A stretch of 11,841 nt of DNA. It comes from Desulfuromonadales bacterium. GTDB taxonomy: Bacteria; Desulfobacterota; Desulfuromonadia; Desulfuromonadales; BM103. The DNA lies in NCBI GenBank assembly GCA_029859485.1, contig JAOUDB010000042.1, positions 1-11,841 on the forward strand, in the 5' to 3' direction. Below are positions 6,978-11,841 of this stretch, piece by piece (the stretch's first letter is position 1; every line of letters begins with the position of its first letter). Position numbers and translations under genes: made by a program. Below the pieces are notes generated by a model. That model made no database searches. It was not told the DNA's origin and was given only the letters and a program-made list of their open reading frames with translations.

Positions 6978-8468
6978 TTAAAAGCCGACCGGTATCATCA
7001 ATCGGATTACGTTGTTAATTAAAGGCCCGGTGCTCAGGCCGACCACAATCAGGAGGACCGCAGTCAGGACCAGTGGGCTGAGCATCCACCAGGGAGCCTC
7101 GTGCCGTTCGGTACTCAAATGCTCATGATGGTCGCCTTCCTGCAGGGATCCGAAGTAGGCCAACTCGATAATCCGAAAGAAAAGGACGGCGTTAATCAGA
7201 CTGCTGGCAACCAGGGCAATGACGAATTCCCAGTGGCCGCCATCGATCCCACCGAGGATTAAATACCATTTGCTGAAGAAACCGCAGGTCGGCGGCACGC
7301 CGATCATGGCGAAAGCACCCAGTGTGAAAGCCGCCATGGTGATCGGCATGCGGCGAAAAATGCCCTGCAGTGAAACCAGTGAAACGCTCCCCTGACGGTA
7401 AATGATCGCAGCGACGACCAGAAAGAGACAGAGGGTCATGAGGGCGTCGTTGACTATATGCAGGATACTGCCGGTCAGGCCGTTGGCATTAGCCAGGAAT
7501 ATGCCGCCGACCATGTAGCCGACTTCGGCGACGATAATGTAGGTCAACATGCGCCGCAGGTCCTTCTGCCCCAAGGCGAGTACTGATCCGCAGATGATCG
7601 CAAGAGCTGAAGCCCACACCACGCCCTGGGCGATCCATTCATGGGTAAAGACCATTGCTGGTGTGTACATGGACAGGATCACACGCACCATCAGATAGAC
7701 CGTGACCTTGGTCATCAGTGGCGCCACCATGGTGCCGGCTCCGGTAGGCGCCTGGCTGTAGGCGTTAGGCAACCAGCTGTGTAGGGGAAAGAAGGCCATC
7801 TTGACCCACAACCCGACCAGCGCGAAAGCGATGGCTGTAGCAGTCGCCACCGGAGCGTTCAGAGTCGGCAATATCCGGGCAATGTCGGCCATGTTAAGGG
7901 TTCCGGTCAGGATGTAGATATAGCCGATCCCAAGCAGGTAGAAACAGGCGCCGATCGAGCCCATGATAATGTAATTAAAACTGGAGAGTGCTGCCCGTCC
8001 TCTGCCCATGGCGATCAGGCCGTAGGTGGTGATCGAGGTGATCTCGAGCAAGACGTAGAGGTTGAAGGCGTCGCCAGTCAACACCAGGCCGAACAGGCCG
8101 GCTATCAGGATCATGTAAAGGGTGAAGAAAAAATGTTCCCGGCCGGGGAGCTCCTGTTCAACGCTCTTCAATGAAGAGAAGGAGGCGAGCAGTGCGACGA
8201 CCGAGATGAGCACCATCATCAGGGCGCTTAAGGGATCGACGACCAGCTCGATGCCGTAGGGTGGTCTCCAGTTGCCGACTGTGTAGCTCAGATTGCCGTG
8301 CTCGATCACACGGGCCATAATAATAATCGAGCCGAAAACGGAAAAGGCCAGGGACCCGAGGACCATCGGTGCGATCCACTGACGGGATCTGCGGCCCAGC
8401 AGGTTGATAGCCAAGGCCGAGAGGAGGGGGACGACCAGAACGAAGAGATGTAGATTGGTTGCGTTCAT
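6978..8468 (-). CDS. mrpD: MrpD-like cation/proton antiporter subunit (MbhH-type)
   Basis: This 496-residue, roughly 14-helix protein is the antiporter subunit that directly follows MrpC, as in mrp and mbh operons. TM5 has Glu142 (LLEITSITTYGL), TM7 has Lys223 (GLWVKMAFFPLHSWLP) and TM8 has Lys254 (LMTKVTVYLM); Lys400 sits in GFFSKWYLILGG. In TM10 the usual lysine appears to be replaced: LHIVNDALMTLCLF places Thr345 where the second antiporter subunit has Lys345. The start ATG overlaps the mrpC stop by four bases (ATGA), and GGAGAAG lies just upstream. It would form one of the ion channels of the complex in the inner membrane. The Mrp-versus-Mbh-type naming is uncertain; the family is not. 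Confidence 0.93.
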   Translation of the reverse strand: MNATNLHLFVLVVPLLSALAINLLGRRSRQWIAPMVLGSLAFSVFGSIIIMARVIEHGNLSYTVGNWRPPYGIELVVDPLSALMMVLISVVALLASFSSLKSVEQELPGREHFFFTLYMILIAGLFGLVLTGDAFNLYVLLEITSITTYGLIAMGRGRAALSSFNYIIMGSIGACFYLLGIGYIYILTGTLNMADIARILPTLNAPVATATAIAFALVGLWVKMAFFPLHSWLPNAYSQAPTGAGTMVAPLMTKVTVYLMVRVILSMYTPAMVFTHEWIAQGVVWASALAIICGSVLALGQKDLRRMLTYIIVAEVGYMVGGIFLANANGLTGSILHIVNDALMTLCLFLVVAAIIYRQGSVSLVSLQGIFRRMPITMAAFTLGAFAMIGVPPTCGFFSKWYLILGGIDGGHWEFVIALVASSLINAVLFFRIIELAYFGSLQEGDHHEHLSTERHEAPWWMLSPLVLTAVLLIVVGLSTGPLINNVIRLMIPVGF

Positions 8469-8854
8469 CGCTGGAGCTTCTCCAGGATTTCATCCTCTTC
8501 GAGGGTGCCGTATTCTCGATAGATGCGCTGCAGTACAGCCAGGGCCACGCCGGTAACACTTACGCCGACGACGATTGCCGTCAGCATCAATACGTGCGGC
8601 AGAGGATTGACTATGGACGCCGCGTCGACGTTGCCGGCCAGTGCCTGGTATTTGTCAACGATCGGGATACCACCACCCTTTTTAACGCCGGTTGAAACGA
8701 AGAAAAGAATGATGGAGGTCTGGAAAATATTCATTCCGATCAGTTTTTTCATCAGGTTGCGCTTGCCGATCATTGCGTAAAAGCCGATCATCATCAGCAC
8801 GACGTAAATCCAGTAGTTATATTTGGCGACGATTTCGTCGACTATCATCTCCAT
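8465..8854 (-). CDS. mrpC: MrpC (NuoK-like) antiporter subunit
   Basis: A 129-residue, three-helix membrane protein related to complex I subunit NuoK. The second helix carries GKRNLMKKLIGMNIFQTSII (30-49), and the third begins after the family signature NPLPHVLMLTAIVVG (83-97). The extramembrane loop between helices two and three is long (about 56-82), and the C-terminal tail is acidic (TLEEDEI). The ATG at 8854 lies two bases after the mrpB stop, with GAGGGG in the end of mrpB as ribosome-binding site. Its own stop overlaps the mrpD start by four bases. In known Mrp and Mbh structures this subunit sits between the MrpA C-terminal parts and MrpD, and the gene order here agrees. Confidence 0.93.
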   Translation of the reverse strand: MEMIVDEIVAKYNYWIYVVLMMIGFYAMIGKRNLMKKLIGMNIFQTSIILFFVSTGVKKGGGIPIVDKYQALAGNVDAASIVNPLPHVLMLTAIVVGVSVTGVALAVLQRIYREYGTLEEDEILEKLQR

Positions 8855-8856
8855 AG

Positions 8857-9324
8857 CTAGAGCCCCTCATCCATAGCACCACCGGAACTGAGGTTCCAGT
8901 AGAGCAGAACCATGATACTCATAACCGCTACACCGACCCCGACTTCAATCAGGAAGATACCAAAAGAACGCCACTCAGTCGGACCCAAAGGAATCAGCTT
9001 GTCCAGGGCACTGTAATCAAGGAAGAGGCCTCCGAAGAGGGCACAGAGTACTCCGACGCCTATAAAAATGGCCGGGCCGAGATTGTTGAAAACGGCATTG
9101 ACACTGACCGTCATGTATTCCTGAGAAGTCTTCATGCCAAAGGCCAGGGCCAAAAGGATAAAGGACGCGCCGAGAATGACCCCCCCCTGAAAGCCGCCGC
9201 CCGGGCTGTAGTGCCCGTGGACGATGACATAAAGGCCGAACACCTGGATGAAGGGGACCATCAATCTCACTGAAGTCTTGATAATCAGGTCTTCTCCAGC
9301 GGTATGTTCGTGGATGTCCCTCAT
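8857..9324 (-). CDS. mrpB: MrpB antiporter subunit (MbhF-like)
   Basis: A 155-residue, four-helix membrane protein of the MnhB/MrpB family. The defining motif HGHYSPGGGFQGGVILG is at 36-52, and a conserved Glu127 is in the last helix (LIEVGVGVAV). I chose the ATG at 9324, giving MRDIHEH..., because it overlaps the stop of the preceding gene in the same ATGA manner as its neighbours and has GGAGG and AAGGAAG just upstream. A longer in-frame version from 9372 would add 16 non-conserved residues inside the previous gene. The protein belongs to the ion-translocation core next to MrpC and the MbhD/MbhE-like proteins. Confidence 0.93.
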   Translation of the reverse strand: MRDIHEHTAGEDLIIKTSVRLMVPFIQVFGLYVIVHGHYSPGGGFQGGVILGASFILLALAFGMKTSQEYMTVSVNAVFNNLGPAIFIGVGVLCALFGGLFLDYSALDKLIPLGPTEWRSFGIFLIEVGVGVAVMSIMVLLYWNLSSGGAMDEGL

Positions 9325-9596
9325 TCTTCCTTTTTCCTCCACAAGACGCTGAGTACGGCCATGCCTGCACAATAGATGACCACTGTTTCAAACATGGTGT
9401 CGTATCCCCGGTAATCGCCGAGCACAGCTGTGACAATGTTGGGGACATGGGTCTGCTCGACGGCGTTTTCAATATAGTACGGCGAGAGGTAGGTACTGGC
9501 CGGATCCTGGGGATCCCCCCATGCCGGAAAATCCTTGGTTCCGTACAGCAACAGAGCCCCTGTTACCAGGGTTGCGAGCAATGCTAAATTTTTCAA
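9321..9596 (-). CDS. mbhE: MbhE-like subunit (part of MrpA C-terminal region as a separate gene)
   Basis: A 91-residue protein with an N-terminal helix (about 2-19), a polar middle and a C-terminal helix (about 70-86). The conserved stretch VPNIVTAVLGDYRGYDTMFE (51-70) is the family mark of MbhE and of the equivalent segment in the C-terminal domain of MrpA. The start overlaps the stop of the MbhD-like gene by four bases, and the end overlaps mrpB by four. In two-subunit MrpA systems this segment is fused to the large NuoL-like protein; here it is free-standing as in archaeal mbh operons. Naming follows homology only, since no hydrogenase is encoded nearby. Confidence 0.88.
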   Translation of the reverse strand: MKNLALLATLVTGALLLYGTKDFPAWGDPQDPASTYLSPYYIENAVEQTHVPNIVTAVLGDYRGYDTMFETVVIYCAGMAVLSVLWRKKEE

Positions 9597-9838
9597 TCTC
9601 GGCTCCTTCTGGTGGTTCTCAAGATAGCTGCGATAAAGAAGATAGTGCTGACGCCGGCGCCGACAGTGGCTTCAGTAAAGGCCACGTCGACAGCCCCCAT
9701 TTCAGCCCATAAAAGGCACATCAAGAAGCTATAGATACCGAACACGACTGCCGCGCCAAGGAGGTCTTTGATGTTGATTGCCACCAGAGCACAAATCACC
9801 ACCAGGGTCAGTATCATGAGATCAAGTTGCCAGATCAT
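9593..9838 (-). CDS. mbhD: MbhD-like (DUF4040) subunit, part of MrpA C-terminal region as a separate gene
   Basis: An 81-residue, three-helix protein. Conserved positions are the INIKDLLGAAVVFGIYS run (21-37) and the DVAFTEATVGAG segment (51-62), whose Asp51 and Glu56 belong to the ion path proposed for the MrpA/NuoJ-like helices. The ATG at 9836-9838 overlaps the mrpG stop by four bases (ATGA), and a G-rich GGGGGG lies 10 or so bases upstream. The same reading frame is open much further upstream, but that part only mirrors mrpG and mrpF. It ends in ATGA overlap with the MbhE-like gene. Confidence 0.9.
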   Translation of the reverse strand: MIWQLDLMILTLVVICALVAINIKDLLGAAVVFGIYSFLMCLLWAEMGAVDVAFTEATVGAGVSTIFFIAAILRTTRRSRD

Positions 9839-10170
9839 GGTCGTTTTCCCCCCGTCCGCTTCCAGGGCTTTACGCCAAGAACCAGAGCGGCTTCGGTGAT
9901 TGCATGGGTTGCCGTCGGGCTGGTAACAAAGACAAACGCGGCAATCAGAAAGAGCTTGGCGCTCACCAACAGTGTTCCGAAAGAGAAAGACTCGAGGTTG
10001 TAAGCGGCCATCCCGGCAATCATCAGTACCGCTGCCAGAGAATCGCATTTGCCGGCAGCGTGCAGGCGGGAGTAGAAGTCTGGAAGCCGCAGAAGGCCAA
10101 TGGTTCCTGCAAGAAAAAAGAAAAGCCCTAAGAGCATCAGAATGATAGCAAGAACCGATAGGATCGTCAT
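9835..10170 (-). CDS. mrpG: MrpG antiporter subunit
   Basis: A 111-residue, three-helix protein of the MnhG/MrpG family (PhaG). The signature GLLRLPDFYSRLHAAGK is at 25-41 and TSPTATHAITEAA at 83-95; both are diagnostic. The tail is basic (KPWKRTGGKRP). The start overlaps the mrpF stop by four bases and the stop overlaps the MbhD-like start by four bases, so it is translated as part of a coupled set. MrpE, F and G form the half of the complex proposed to carry the cation route, next to the MrpA C-terminal parts. Confidence 0.95.
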   Translation of the reverse strand: MTILSVLAIILMLLGLFFFLAGTIGLLRLPDFYSRLHAAGKCDSLAAVLMIAGMAAYNLESFSFGTLLVSAKLFLIAAFVFVTSPTATHAITEAALVLGVKPWKRTGGKRP

Positions 10171-10469
10171 AACCTCTCCTCTCCTTCGCTGTCTTCCATG
10201 AACACGCCGAGTCGCCGCAGGAAGAACTTCGTGGCGCCGAGCGTAGCGATGAAGTTGAGCAGGGCATAGGCCAGGGCGATATCGATAAACATCCCCAGGT
10301 TGTCATAGAGCAGGCCAATCACCAGCAGCAGTACTGTTGTTTTCGTGCCAATGACGTTGCCGCCGAGGATGCGGTCAAGAATGGTTGGGCCAACCACGGC
10401 GCGAATCAGACTCAGAGCCATTAACAGGACCATGGCAATGCCGGTGGCTAGAAAGAAGGAGTGCATCAT
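10167..10469 (-). CDS. mrpF: MrpF antiporter subunit
   Basis: A 100-residue, three-helix protein of the MnhF/MrpF family (PhaF). The motif R-x3-GPT-x2-DR is at 23-33, followed by N38-x2-GTK, and DIALAYALLNFIAT is at 63-76; Asp32 and Asp63 are the usual buried acids. The first of two adjacent ATG codons overlaps the mrpE stop by four bases; use of the second would shorten the protein by one residue. The stop overlaps mrpG by four bases. The soluble C-terminal tail is acidic (MEDSEGEERL). Confidence 0.95.
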   Translation of the reverse strand: MMHSFFLATGIAMVLLMALSLIRAVVGPTILDRILGGNVIGTKTTVLLLVIGLLYDNLGMFIDIALAYALLNFIATLGATKFFLRRLGVFMEDSEGEERL

Positions 10470-10951
10470 AAGTCGGACTCCAGTGCACGGGCGATGCGAG
10501 TCTCCATCTCACCGGGCAGGGCTTCACTTGCGTTGCGGGTCAGGGCGTAAACGGAAAACTCGTCATCATGAATGCTGACTGTGATTGTTCCCGGAGTCAG
10601 GGTGATCGATTGGGCAAAGGTGACCTTGGATATCGGTCGCTTGAGTTTGGTCTTGAAACGAATGACGTGTGGGTCGATCAGTTCGAACATGCGGGGATGG
10701 AGGACCACATAAGCTACTTGCAGGTTGGCGATGATGATCTGATAAAAAAGCCAGGGCAAATAGGTGATTAAGCCCCAAAGACCTCGTACCCAGGATTGAT
10801 CATCGTCACCGTAGAAAAGTAGATCGTGACTGAAATGAGCCACCAGCAGGCAGCTGATCACACCCAGGGTCAGGTGAAAGGCATCAAACATTCCGGACAG
10901 AACGACCCAGAAGGTAAACATCGCTACAAATGTGGCAAGTTTTGCTTTCAT
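10466..10951 (-). CDS. mrpE: MrpE antiporter subunit, first gene of the operon
   Basis: A 161-residue protein with N-terminal membrane helices (about 5-40 and 58-85) and a small cytoplasmic C-terminal domain. Family marks are QIIIANLQVAYVVLHP (71-86) and SITLTPGTITV (115-125). The ATG at 10951 has GAGGG only two bases upstream (10954-10958), an unusually short spacing. MrpE leads the operon and its stop overlaps mrpF by four bases. An operon led by E, F, G rather than by A, B, C, D matches the mbh-type order and differs from the ABCDEFG order of Bacillus mrp. Confidence 0.94.
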   Translation of the reverse strand: MKAKLATFVAMFTFWVVLSGMFDAFHLTLGVISCLLVAHFSHDLLFYGDDDQSWVRGLWGLITYLPWLFYQIIIANLQVAYVVLHPRMFELIDPHVIRFKTKLKRPISKVTFAQSITLTPGTITVSIHDDEFSVYALTRNASEALPGEMETRIARALESDL

Positions 10952-11015
10952 AACCCTCTGTCGTTAAGACGTGTTTCCGATACAATTTGAACAGGAAACC
11001 AACACAAGAACCGAA

Positions 11016-11030
11016 AGATGTAGAACATCT
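11016..11030. repeat. 15-bp perfect dyad in the mrpE leader
   Basis: AGATGT-AGA-ACATCT: 6-bp arms around three bases. It lies between the candidate promoter and mrpE, so it may be an operator or a short mRNA stem. No regulator can be named from the sequence. Confidence 0.4.
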
Positions 11031-11054
11031 GTCTAACCACCAAAACGCTGCATC

Positions 11055-11082
11055 TTTATCATATTTTTGTCTGGCTGGTCAA
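11055..11082 (-). promoter_or_regulatory. Candidate promoter for the antiporter operon
   Basis: On the minus strand TTGACC (11077-11082) is followed after 16 bases by GATAAA (11055-11060), matching the sigma70 consensus at five and four of six positions. Start would be near 11048, leaving a leader of about 97 bases that contains the 11016-11030 dyad. Other weaker pairs exist closer to mrpE, so the assignment is tentative. Confidence 0.35.
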
Positions 11083-11109
11083 GAGAATCAATGTGACACA
11101 GTGCTCTTG
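11080..11109. repeat. Inverted repeat between the divergent promoters
   Basis: Outer arms CAAGAG (11080-11085) and CTCTTG (11104-11109) flank an inner dyad TGTG-A-CACA (11092-11100). The two centres differ by about 1.5 bases, so they are probably separate elements. It overlaps the -35 regions of both candidate divergent promoters, a place where one regulator could act on both operons. Confidence 0.35.
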
Positions 11110-11135
11110 TTTGTCTTCTTCGACTCGAATATAAT
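11107..11135 (+). promoter_or_regulatory. Candidate promoter for the carbon-nitrogen hydrolase gene
   Basis: A perfect -10 TATAAT (11130-11135) lies 17 bases after TTGTTT (11107-11112), which matches only the TTG of the -35 consensus. Predicted start is near 11142, with a 5' leader of about 60 AT-rich bases. Confidence 0.5.
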
Positions 11136-11203
11136 CAGTGGAGAAACAGGTCTTGGATTAAATTTTGAGAAATTGAAAAACATTGTTTTATTATGGGGAG
11201 GTT

Positions 11204-11841
11204 ATGGAAAAAAAACTGAAGGTAGCAGCTATTCAATTTAATATCACGCTTGGTGATATAGACCGGAACCTGGTAAAAGTTGAGGCTGCTCTCAACCGGG
11301 TTGCTAGACAGGGTGCGCAATTGGCGGTTCTTCCTGAAATGTGGAGTTCCGGCTACGATTACAAACGCTTGGCCAGGCATGCAGCCGAAACTCCGCGGGT
11401 GATCAAAGCTCTCTGCCGGCGGACTGCTGAACTTAATCTGGTTGTGGTCGGCAGTTTGCCGGAACAGTCTGAAGGCAAAATTTATAATACTGCTTATGTA
11501 GTTGATCGAGGAAATTTAGTCGGCAGTTATCGTAAATTACACATGTTCTCAACGATGGGCGAGGATCGTTTTCTCAGCCCTGGCAACAAATCGCTGGTTG
11601 TGCCAACATCGGTCGGCCGTCTCGGAATCGCAATCTGCTATGACCTGCGCTTTCCCGAGCTTTTCCGCAAGATGGCGCTCGAAGGAGCCGAGATTGTCTG
11701 CCTGCCGGCAGAGTGGCCCAAGCCTCGCCAGGAGCATTGGCGAACCTTGCTGCGGGCGCGTGCCATGGAGAACCAGCTGTTTCTGATCGCGACCAACTGT
11801 TGCGGCGTTCAGGGCAAGCTGGATTTTTTCGGTATGAGTCT
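11204..11841 (+). CDS. Carbon-nitrogen hydrolase (nitrilase superfamily, omega-amidase/YafV-like), 3' end cut by window
   Basis: The open frame runs from ATG 11204 off the window end; 212 codons are visible of an expected 255-280. It carries the nitrilase catalytic triad Glu45 (LPEMWSSGYD), Lys111 (YRKLHMF) and Cys145 (ICYDLRFPELF), plus the second glutamate Glu120 typical of the fold. The run WPKPRQEHW...LLRARAMENQ (171-191) is typical of the Nit2/YafV branch, which removes amide nitrogen from alpha-keto acid amides or similar products; the exact substrate cannot be told. No signal peptide is seen, so it is cytoplasmic. GGAGG (11197-11201) is only two bases from ATG, and codons 2-4 form an A8 tract. 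It is the only plus-strand gene and is divergent from mrpE. Confidence 0.92.
   Translation, partial: MEKKLKVAAIQFNITLGDIDRNLVKVEAALNRVARQGAQLAVLPEMWSSGYDYKRLARHAAETPRVIKALCRRTAELNLVVVGSLPEQSEGKIYNTAYVVDRGNLVGSYRKLHMFSTMGEDRFLSPGNKSLVVPTSVGRLGIAICYDLRFPELFRKMALEGAEIVCLPAEWPKPRQEHWRTLLRARAMENQLFLIATNCCGVQGKLDFFGMS

Larger units (their letters stand above)
10952..11203. other. Divergent intergenic region, AT-rich
   Basis: This 252-base spacer is clearly richer in A+T than the genes on both sides. It holds the two candidate promoters and two dyads listed separately. A short plus-strand open frame crosses it (10987-11241) but has no ribosome-binding site, no recognisable motif and runs into the hydrolase gene out of frame, so I do not regard it as a gene. 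Confidence 0.7.

Noticed and set aside
3169..8468. Complex I (nuo) or a membrane-bound hydrogenase operon
   Set aside because: No NuoA/H/I/B/C/D or [NiFe] hydrogenase subunits are present, and MrpE, MrpF, MrpG and MrpB are specific to Mrp/Mbh-type complexes.
9321..9838. A broken or frameshifted mrpA
   Set aside because: Both small genes have intact conserved motifs, clean starts and stops, and regular four-base overlaps, and the same split occurs in mbh operons.
9593..10318. A single long minus-strand frame of 241 residues covering mrpF, mrpG and the MbhD-like gene
   Set aside because: Only its last 81 residues match a membrane protein family; the upstream part is the out-of-frame shadow of mrpF and mrpG, and the real start at 9838 fits the ATGA overlap.
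11077..11091. Possible FNR box (GTCAA-GAGA-ATCAA)
   Set aside because: Only the right half matches TTGAT-N4-ATCAA; the left half reads as a direct repeat, not an inverted one.
11165..11194. Second promoter TTGAGA-18-TATTAT for the hydrolase gene
   Set aside because: The transcription start would fall almost on the ATG and exclude the ribosome-binding site.
10987..11241. Plus-strand 84-residue frame in the divergent spacer
   Set aside because: No ribosome-binding site, no family-like features, high A+T content and out-of-frame overlap with the hydrolase gene.

Overview
The window fits a Gram-negative anaerobe or microaerobe, most likely a deltaproteobacterium of the Desulfuromonadales (Geobacter/Desulfuromonas/Pelobacter type). 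The reasons are the gene order hemW next to hrcA-grpE-dnaK, a CIRCE-controlled heat-shock operon, and a large Mrp-type antiporter operon. This assignment comes from remembered gene order and protein style, not from a database search. Nearly every gene is on the minus strand, so the regions below are given in the direction of transcription, from high to low coordinates.

Region 1 (11204-11841, plus strand): the 5' part of a carbon-nitrogen hydrolase (nitrilase superfamily, omega-amidase-like), cut by the window end. A 252-bp AT-rich spacer (10952-11203) separates it from the divergent antiporter operon and holds candidate promoters and two dyads.

Region 2 (10951 down to 3169, minus strand): eleven tightly packed membrane-protein genes. 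The first eight are MrpE, MrpF, MrpG, an MbhD-like (DUF4040) subunit, an MbhE-like subunit, MrpB, MrpC and MrpD. This is the order of the membrane half of archaeal Mbh-type membrane-bound hydrogenases (mbhA to mbhH). No hydrogenase or quinone-module genes follow. Instead there is a second NuoM/MrpD-like antiporter subunit, two tiny uncharacterised membrane proteins (52 and 89 residues) and a third, 592-residue antiporter subunit with a C-terminal extension. Six consecutive junctions, from mrpE through mrpB, plus mrpC/mrpD, are 4-base overlaps or near-contacts, implying coupled translation and a single multi-subunit complex for cation/proton exchange. The usual large MrpA is absent: its C-terminal part is supplied by the separate MbhD- and MbhE-like genes, and its N-terminal antiporter part by one of the extra MrpD-like proteins.

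Region 3 (3131 down to 2001, minus strand): hemW, a radical-SAM heme chaperone, 37 bases after the antiporter operon with no visible terminator between them, so probably co-transcribed.

Region 4 (1941 down to 1, minus strand): a sigma70-type promoter followed at once by a CIRCE operator, then hrcA, grpE and the first 28 codons of dnaK. HrcA represses its own operon, while GrpE is the nucleotide-exchange factor for DnaK. grpE most likely starts at a TTG whose ribosome-binding site overlaps the hrcA stop, and a GC-rich hairpin fills the grpE-dnaK gap.

The part most worth following up is the Mbh-ordered, three-antiporter Mrp complex without a redox module. Two of its antiporter subunits lack different lysines that are otherwise conserved in the proton path, and two small partner proteins are easy to miss.
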